Shown here piece by piece: positions 26,901 through 35,900 of a stretch of 64,000 nt of DNA; within the stretch, counting starts at the first letter, position 1; each line of letters starts with the position of its first letter. The stretch lies in contig NC_064826.1 of NCBI RefSeq assembly GCF_024166365.1, forward strand, positions 60,281,001 through 60,345,000. The letters are read 5' to 3'. Under the pieces are notes generated by a model that worked only from the letters and a program-made list of their open reading frames with translations, searched no databases and was not told the DNA's origin. The stretch is from Elephas maximus indicus (taxonomy: Eukaryota; Chordata; Mammalia; Proboscidea; Elephantidae). Position numbers and translations under genes: made by a program.

Positions 26901-29900
26901 TCTATAAGATATTGTAATGGTTTATTTTATATTTGCTCACTGAGACTTATCTTGTTTTGTTTTCTTTCAGTGTACGTAAATGGGCTACTAGATTGCCCTG
27001 TCTTGATTGTTGTAGGCTTTGAATCACTTGTGTCCTCTTACCAGCTGGTTTGGGCCATTACCAGAAATATAAGCCTAAGAGTCCATTCACTATTCTTGAG
27101 TGGAATCTGATTTTGGGTCACCAAGTGTGTGAGGTAGACTGTCACCTATTCGCTTAGAGGAGTAGTGGTGATAGTTGTGTGCACCAGATTCTAGTAGCAG
27201 CAGGGGGTCACATTCCAGGGGGGGCAGGATGCTGACAGGCTTCCCCCAAGTGCCAGTGAGGTAGGTGTGTCTCTATTCCTAAAGCACTTTGGTTGGTGGG
27301 CTCTGCAGCTGTACCTTAGGCACCCAGTGCATGTACCTCTACAGATTGGTAGATGTCACTATCCTCAGACCCCTGTGGCAGGAGGTTAGGTGGTTTGGGT
27401 GGAGCTTCAGCCCTCAGTTCCCTGTTGTGGGTCAGTGAGGGCTCTGTTTAATAGGTGGAGATATCAGACCTGGGAAACTTGTTTTTCCAGTAATCCACTA
27501 AAACAGTTACAGTGAGATCCCTATCAGAATTGCCTTTGCATTATAATAGCCACCTTGTTCCCTGTAGGGATGAAAGCCCGAGACTGTGGATCTCAAATGC
27601 TTGGCTGGAGCTGGCTCTGTATTTTTAGTCCAATTTTGGGAAGTCAGGGAAGGATTCTTGGTCCCTGGGTTTTTTGTAGCTGCTTTTCTTTCAAGCCAGG
27701 AGAATGGATTAGGAAAAGACAAAACAAACAAAGAAAAAAAAATCCTCAGAGCACTTCACTCTCTGGCCCAGGAAATTCCAATGTTAATGAAGCTGCCTGG
27801 GAAGGGGAGGGGAGGGATCAGATAGATAGGAGAGAGTAGCACCCTGGAATATAGACAAAGTTTCTTATCTTGCTGGGATGACTGTTTTATCTGAGATTCC
27901 CAAGGGGCACGTGGACTGTGTGCACTGGCTGGGTAGAGATTGCCTCTGAGGGTCAGGCCTGCGTCCCGTGCTTGCGCTGTCTCAGGAGCCATGGTTAGTT
28001 CCTCTGCTCCCAGTCCAAAGCCGAGCACCAAGGTTCCCTGGCTGGGACACCGCACTCCAGGCTCCAAAACCAGTCACTGCCTCCTGGTAACTTCTCCTCC
28101 TGTCAGCCGCGTCGCTGCGCTGCCTTCGTGCACTGGCTGGGCTTCCCCCGAGGTCACTTCTGTGGGCTAGGGCTGCTTCCTGTGTTTGCTTTAATGAAGT
28201 TTTTATATCAACTTGGTCCTTGTCATTTGCCTCCTTCTCTAGAAAATAAAGTACAGGAATAAAAACTCAAAGCTTCTGATTATTACCATTCTGTTTAAAT
28301 ATTTATTTAGTGTGCACTGATAATAATTGCTAATAATGGCTAAGTGTTATTGTGGGCTTATTATGTGCCAGGCAATCTCATGTAACTCTTCATACTAACC
28401 CTCTGATGCAGGTAATACCCTTCATTTTATAAGAGGAAATTGATAATGTGTTGCAATACAAACAAAACATTACATGTTTCCTTTGCTATATTCTATTAGC
28501 AGTAAACTATAAGAATTAGTCAACAAGAAGTATTTCACGTAGAAACTGTTACTATGTGGAAGCCGTTGCTCTGGATGGAATTTTTTATACCTAAATTTTG
28601 GTTTGGTGAAAACTAGTTGTAGAAAAACAAAGAAAATATGCTTGATAATAAGAATTTTCCTTAAGTGCTTTCTTATGGCTGCTGGTATTCAAAATATTTA
28701 TAAAATTATACCTGATTTGTTTTATTTTTGTATGTGGCTATGACTTGCAGCCACCATTAGTTATTTTCTTAATAGCAATGAAGTTATAGCTAATAAGAGT
28801 CTTTACAGACTAGAATAAAGCATGTAAATTTGAAAGATCCTATAATTACAGTGCACTGTATATAACACTGTTGACCTTGCCGCACTTAAACACCTTCACT
28901 TGTTTTTGCAAATCTCCCTTCTCCAAATCAAAAAATTAATTACACTTTTGGTCATGACATTTGTTTAAGACTGCCTCAGGGCTGTATTGAATCTGTTTCC
29001 TTTTTATCCTTTTGAATTTCTAATATTTAAAAATGTACTCATTACAGTGGGCATCTCCTTTATAGGATGTTGTTCCAAATCTTATTTAATTAGACTCAGA
29101 GTTTTATAAGGCAAACATTTAGAAGTAATTTATTCATAATGCAAGTTTTTTTTTTTTTGAAGGCAATATTTCTTGCAACTTTTTTCCTTTTCTGTTTCCT
29201 TTCTGTAGCTGAACCAAAAAAAATTCTGTAATCTAATACTTGGAATAATGGTTGAATTTTGTGATAATCCCAAAACTACAGCTCATGTCAATGCTTGGCG
29301 AGGGAAGAAGAACCAGACAGCTGCTAGCCTTTTAATTAAATTGTGGAGAAAAGAAGAAAAAGAACTAGGAGTAAAGCGTGATAAAAATGGGAAGATAATA
29401 GGTAAGTGTATCTGTAATTGTTGGCCGATGCAATTCCATGAATATCTTCAAAAGAGAATTTTAAAAGACACTTGGAAAGTATGAGGACTGTCACCCCTTT
29501 GTCTAAAGTTCTTTCACAGGGTTTGAAAACTTGCAATCATAAATTCTGAGTGATTAGGAAAAAACTAAGTAAATTACTAGCAGGTTCATATTTTTATAGA
29601 ATATTGTTAAGAAATGGTATTTGATTATATTCTTTAACACAAAAAAACTAACAGTACCTCCTGAAGAAATTTCTTTGGGCTCCCTTTTACTTACGCAGGT
29701 ATTGAGTAATGTTTCATTTACCAATAAAATTTTGGGATGTAAATAGAGTGCTTTGAAAACAGTTTTTATAGTATTTTGTACATCCTTGCTGATATTTGTT
29801 TACACAATTATTTTTTACTATGAGAGAAGAAATTATTTTCTAAATAAAAATAAACTCAAATGTTCCTAAATTTTAATTCCTGGATTCTAAATTAATGGGA

Positions 29901-32900
29901 CTTATAATTATCCTTTCATATATTCTACAATGCTACATTATATTTTCTAAACCTTTTAAAATTCTTAGTTTCATTTAAATTCTGTTATTATTTAAGTGAA
30001 AATACTTTTAATTTCTGTTTCTATTTTTTAATTTCTGAGTTTTGATTTACAACATCATAAAAGAGTTGTTATATTTATAGTATACTCTGTAGTATACTGT
30101 GTAGTTTGTTGTCTTTATATAGTAAACCGGAGCCCTGGTGGCACAGTGGTTAAGTGATAGGGCTGTTAACCAAAAGGTCAGCAGTTCTAGCTATGGGTCG
30201 GAATCAAGTCACCAAGGCAGTGAATTTTTTTTACAAGATACAGTAAACTAAAGCAAAGGAGGCTACATCATTCTGAAAGTGAAATTATTTAATTTCTGGA
30301 TCTCAAAATGAAAAGGTATTTACAACAAAATTTTTACTTTTTAGAGAAATTTTTCAAAATTTTCATATTACAAACAATAAAATGGAAAACTTTCCATTTT
30401 GCCACAAAATGGGGGAGAAATAAATAATTGCTAACTTTAAAAAGAATAACCATGTACAAGGCATAATTTTACTCTGTGCTAATATTTCTACATATTTTAT
30501 GTTGTGTAGATTAAAATCTCAAAATTTAGCATTTATTTCCTATTGTTTTAACTTCTGTGTTTTCATGATATCCAATGATTAGATACAAAGAAACCTCTAT
30601 TTACTAGTTTTCAAGAAGAACAAAAAGTCATGCCACTGCCTGCCAACTGCCCTACGGTTGCAGTTATGGATGTTGCTGAGAATATCAGAGCAAAAATTTA
30701 TGCTGTGTTGGGCAAACTAGGTAAGAAGTAACTCATCAAAATCACGAGAGCTTCTCTGTTTGGCTGAATATGCCAGTTGACTTTGGTTTGTGATCTGTTT
30801 TTCGAACATGATGAATAAAATTCCTTTATACTATAAATGCATGTCCCACTGCTACCTCAAAGCCCAGACTGCACCCCTGACCAATTAAATCAGAATCTCT
30901 GCATGTAGGGCCCAGGCATCAGTATTTTTTAAAGTTCCCCAGGTAATTCCAGTGTGCACCCAAGGTTAAGAAATATTAAATAATTAGGCCGAAGTACCAG
31001 AAGTCTAATCAACTGAGTTTTTAAAGTCCTTGCTTCCTATAAAGAAAAAAAATCCCCCACTCTTCTGCTTCTAAAAGTACAACACCATTGTCTGACCACA
31101 GCACAGAAAGAAAAGGTGACTGGATAAGGATAGCCTGACAGAGGTTTGCTATATAGGAGGAAGCCAGGTGCTCACAAATATAGCTTTTTCATAAATCAAG
31201 GTGAAATCAAAAGTGACTGTTTGCACTGTTTTTATGATCGATATATACTTCTTGGAATCACTTGCTCTGTTAAAGTAATTGCCTTTTTATACACTTTGTT
31301 TAGATTTTGAAAATTTGCCTGGCTTATCTGCGGAGGATTTTGTCACGCTTTGTATCATACATAGATATCTTGATTTTAAAGTGAGTACCTTCTTTACAAC
31401 TTTGCTATTAAAATTTTATCTGGCAAAAATAAAATAGGAAAGAAAAAATCTATAGTTTTGAGCAATGATCCACATACTGTGTTGCTTTTATTTTCCATTT
31501 TATATCTGATACTGCCCATAGAGTTGTTCAGGAGACATACCATTAATTGATCAGATATTTTCTAATTATTAGTTTATGAAAGATGAATGTTATTGACATA
31601 GAGCTATTCAGAAGCTTAACCAAATTTTTAAATATATAGTTTCTTTTCTTTACAGAGCACTAGGAACTAGAATTAAATAAATAATTACTTTATTAAAATA
31701 AATTATTAATACTTATTAGTGTTTTTGGAGCCCTGGTGGCACAGTGGTTAAGAGCTCGGCTGCTAACCAAAAGGTTGGCAGTTCGAATACACTAGCCACT
31801 CTTTGGAAACCATGTGGTGGCAGTTCTCTGTCCTGTAGGGTCACTGTGAGTCGAAATCAACTTGGAAGCAACGAGTTTTGTTTTTTGTTGTTGTTGTTGT
31901 AAGTGTTAAACAAAGGATTACCTAAAATGGTATTATTTACTTCTGGTTAATTATAAACATAAACTTTGTTATCACAGATTGGAGAAATATGGAATGAAAT
32001 ATATGAAGAAATAAAATTAGAAAAGTTAAGACCAGTCAGTACAGATACAAAAAATTTGGAAGCTATTACAACAGCATCAGAAAATATTGGAAAGATGGTC
32101 GTTTCTCTGCAAACTGAGATGATTGAAAGCCAAGCACGCCAAGACGTACAAAATGAACAAAAAGTATATACAAAAGTAAGCCACAGATACCGTTGAAGCA
32201 CTAAATATTCATTTCATTGTATAAACTAGTTAAGATTATCCATAAAATATATTTGCCTTACCTGTGAATGTTTCAGCACTTGGTTTCTCTTACACTCATT
32301 TAGTTTTTGTGTAGCTTTTAAAGAAATCATGGAGTAAAGAACTTCGAATTCAGCTACTACTTGTAATGCTGTATATTGCATTATAATTTGTTTTCAACAG
32401 GCTTCCGTTTTAAAAGGTAAAGAGATACCTGAGACACTTCCATTTTTTTGAAATGCAACAGGTTCCAAAATTGTGACATATTTAAGTTTATGTTGTTGTC
32501 AGGTGGCATTGAATCAGTTTCTATTCATATCAACCCTGTGTACAACAGAAGGAAACATTGCCCGGTCCTGTGCCATCCTCATAATCGCTGCTATGTTTAA
32601 GCCTATTGTTACAGCAACTGTGTCAATCCATCTCATTGAAGGTCTTCCTCTTTTTCACTAACCCTCTGCTTTACCAAGCATGATGTCCTTCTCCAGCGAC
32701 TGGTCCCTCCTGATAACATGTCCAAAATACACAAGATGAAGTCGTGCCATCCTCGCTTCTAAGGAGCATTCTGGCTGTACTTCTTCCAAGGCAGATTTGT
32801 TTGTTCTTCTAGCAGTCCATAGTATATTTAATTTTCTTCACCAACACATAACTCAAAGGCATCAATTCTTTGGTCTTCCTTATTCATTGTCCAGCTTTCA

Positions 32901-35900
32901 CATGCATATGAGGTGATTCAAAATATCATGGCTTGGGTCAGGTGCACCTTAGTCCTCAAAGTGACATCTTTGCTTGTTAACACTTTAAAAAGTCTTTTGC
33001 AGCAGAATTTAAATATATACATTTAACAAATTATATCTGATAAAACGGTCTATCTCTAAGACTATATACATAACCTCATTTAGAGATAAAGTTGACTCAC
33101 TTCTCTCCTTCTATGATAGGCCTTTATTGGTATGCTAACCTTAGGCATACCGTAAAGAAAACAAAAATCCTCACAACTGGACCAATAAGAAACATCATGA
33201 TAAATGGAGAAAAGATTGAAGCTGTCAAGGATTTCATTTTACTTGGATCCACAATCAATACCATGGAAGCAGCAGTCAAGAAATCGAAAGACGCATTGCA
33301 TTGGGCAAACCTGCTGCAAAGGACCTCTTTAAAGTGTTGAAAAGCAAAGATGTCACCCGGAAGACTAAGGTGTGCCTGACCCAGGCCATGGTATTTTCAG
33401 TTGCATCATATGCATGTGAAAGCTGGACAATGAGTAAGGAAGACCGAAGAAGAATTGATGCCTTTGAATTGTGGTGTTACCGAAGGATATTGAATATACC
33501 ATGGACTGCCAAAAGAACGAACAAATCTGTCTTGGAAGAAGTACAACCAGAATGCTCCTTTAAAAGCAAGGATGGTGAGACTGTGTCTTACATACTTTGG
33601 ACATGTTGTCAGGAGGGATCAGTCCCTGGAGGAGGACATCATGCTTGATAAAGTACAGGGTCAGGGGAAGATAGGAAGATCCTCAACGAGGTGGATTGAC
33701 ACAGTGGCTGCAACAGTGGGCTCAAGCATAACAACGATTGTAAAGATGGTGCAGGATCGGGCAGTGTTTCGTTCTGTTGTGTATAGGGTTGCTATGAGTC
33801 GGAACCCACTCAACGGCACCTAACAACAACCATAGGCATATTAATAAGCTTCATCCTCACCTTAGTGCCAAGACACTTAACTCTGAGCCTGCAGTAAATC
33901 ACCGGTCTCTGACTTTAGCTGATCAGAAAAAGCCTTCTGGTGTATTCAGCTGGAACGCTGAATACGTCAGAAGTTTTTGAGCAAGTGGGTTAAGTGACTA
34001 TTCAAATTAACTTGTCCAAAGATATGAAGATAATGTAGATTCTCCTCTTTTGCTCTATGATCCTTTATGACTACAGTTTTTAAAACCCTTTCAAGTCATT
34101 TTCAGTGTGTTTTCTATTGCCTGAGCTTTTCAAGTAGACTATTAAATGTTTATTTCTTTAGCTTAGTAGGTATTCTCTCTGCATCCGGCTATGAATTCTG
34201 CTCCACCTTAGACACCTGGTTGTTTGAAAGATTTTATTGCATGGATGCTACCCTTTAAACCCATTATTCTTCTTAAGTAGTCAGCCCCATTGGCAAGTTC
34301 TGCTGCCTTGTTAGTTCTGTCAAATGGTAGAATGTCTGCTGTGTTTGACTGGCTATTGTTGATTGTTATCATGGCTCTGACTCCACTTATTTTTTAGCCA
34401 TTGTTTTACTTGTGAATTCTTAGGTTCATCATTTCAACTTAATAGTATATTGTACACCAACCAACAGCATGTGTTTTCTGATTATATGTTTAATGGATAG
34501 CCTGTTGAGAACTATAGTTTTTGCAGTTATTTTTTAGTGGTTATCTCCCTAAATGGTGTCACCACAACGAACTTAGTACTCTCACAGAATTGCTTGTCTT
34601 GCTACAGTCATGAATTAGAAGTAATTTTACAACATAATCTTGACTAAATTATTATCAGCGGCCAGCAGGAATCTCTCTTTATTTTCTCCTATGGATTTGC
34701 TGTTCACACAATTGCTGTTAGGTCATTTAAATAGCTTGTTCTTGATTATAATCTGTTTTCACAAGTGCTAATCATGTTAAACAAGAAGTCTTGCTGAGAG
34801 TGATTGTTATTAAAATAGCAAGTTTTTCATTATATTTCATAGAAAGCTGTTCAAACCGTAGCCACATAACTAGCAAAGGATTTTTTCCAGTTTAAATTGG
34901 ATTCAATGAATACTATCATCCTTTTGCTGGGTGGCCTTAAAATTTATCTTGGCAACATCTAAGAGCATCCTTCAGAATAAGGGCTTTCAAGTTTTTTGGT
35001 GTCCTTTCGTAGAAACTGGAACTCTTTAATTATCTTTCTCATTTCAGATACAAGCCACACACAAGCAAAGAGAATTGGCTAATAAATCATGGGAAAATTT
35101 CCTGGCTAGAACATCAAATGCTAAAACTTTAAAGGTAAGTTTTTTGTTTTTGTCTTTTAAGTATCACAATGCCCACAAAAAATAACCAACTCTGTTTTGT
35201 TGGCATTTTAAGGAATGAATATTCATTCACATTTCTCTGCCGACCTTTCTGTAGAATATCAACACTATTATATCCTTATATGCAATTTAACATGATAACT
35301 GAAACTACCCATTTTCACAGTTACAGAAGATGCTACCCTGAGTTTCACTTGGTTTAGTATTGGGAAGCTGTGGTTTAAAAGTGGTGTTCCTGAGCTGCAT
35401 AAAGGAGATAATAGTTAACCAAGAAATCAACAGGAGAAAGCGCCTGCTTTCTGTTCCGAACCTTCTTATTCACTGATTTATTTTGTTTTTTGTAAGAAGG
35501 CAGGGGGGAATATTATCCTTATTATCCTCTCCCCAAGGGTTTTACTCCTTCATGACCCTAAAATACATGTATCCCAAATTCCTTTGGGATAAACATGACA
35601 TTTGAAAAGTGTGATGAGTTGCTTCAGTTATAAGCTAAAATCTCACCTAAAAACTTTATAATCCTAATTGTTCACTTGAAATATGTGAAAAGCTCCTTGA
35701 ATCTCCAAAATCTCATTACTTTTTCCAACTTTTCCATTAATACTTTAGATACACTTTTACCTAATATTAGAATTCCTCCTCTAGATATGAAGTTGTTAAA
35801 TGTTACGTTAGTCCAAGAAAATAGTGAAACCATATTAGGGTAGCAAAACCAAAGTTAAGAACAAAATCACTCAAGATACCATGTATCCACCTTTTCATTA

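Larger units (their letters stand above)
20192..28189 (-). mobile_element. Near full-length L1 with a 3'-transduced LTR segment, flanked by a 15-bp target duplication
   Basis: On the minus strand the order is 5' UTR (28189-26902), ORF1, a 317-bp inter-ORF segment, broken ORF2, 3' UTR with its own poly-A (T run near 20562-20574 on +), then about 360 bp of a MaLR LTR, then a second poly-A (T run 20188-20199). The whole unit is flanked by TTTAATGAAGTTTTT at 20177-20191 and 28190-28204. The duplication therefore encloses both the L1 and the LTR part, showing that they were inserted together. ORF2 carries at least one frameshift and several stops, so this copy cannot move on its own. Confidence 0.93.

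Noticed and set aside
31737..31810. tRNA-like A-box and B-box
   Set aside because: These are the heads of AfroSINEs (tRNA-derived), not functional tRNA genes; no anticodon arm folds convincingly.
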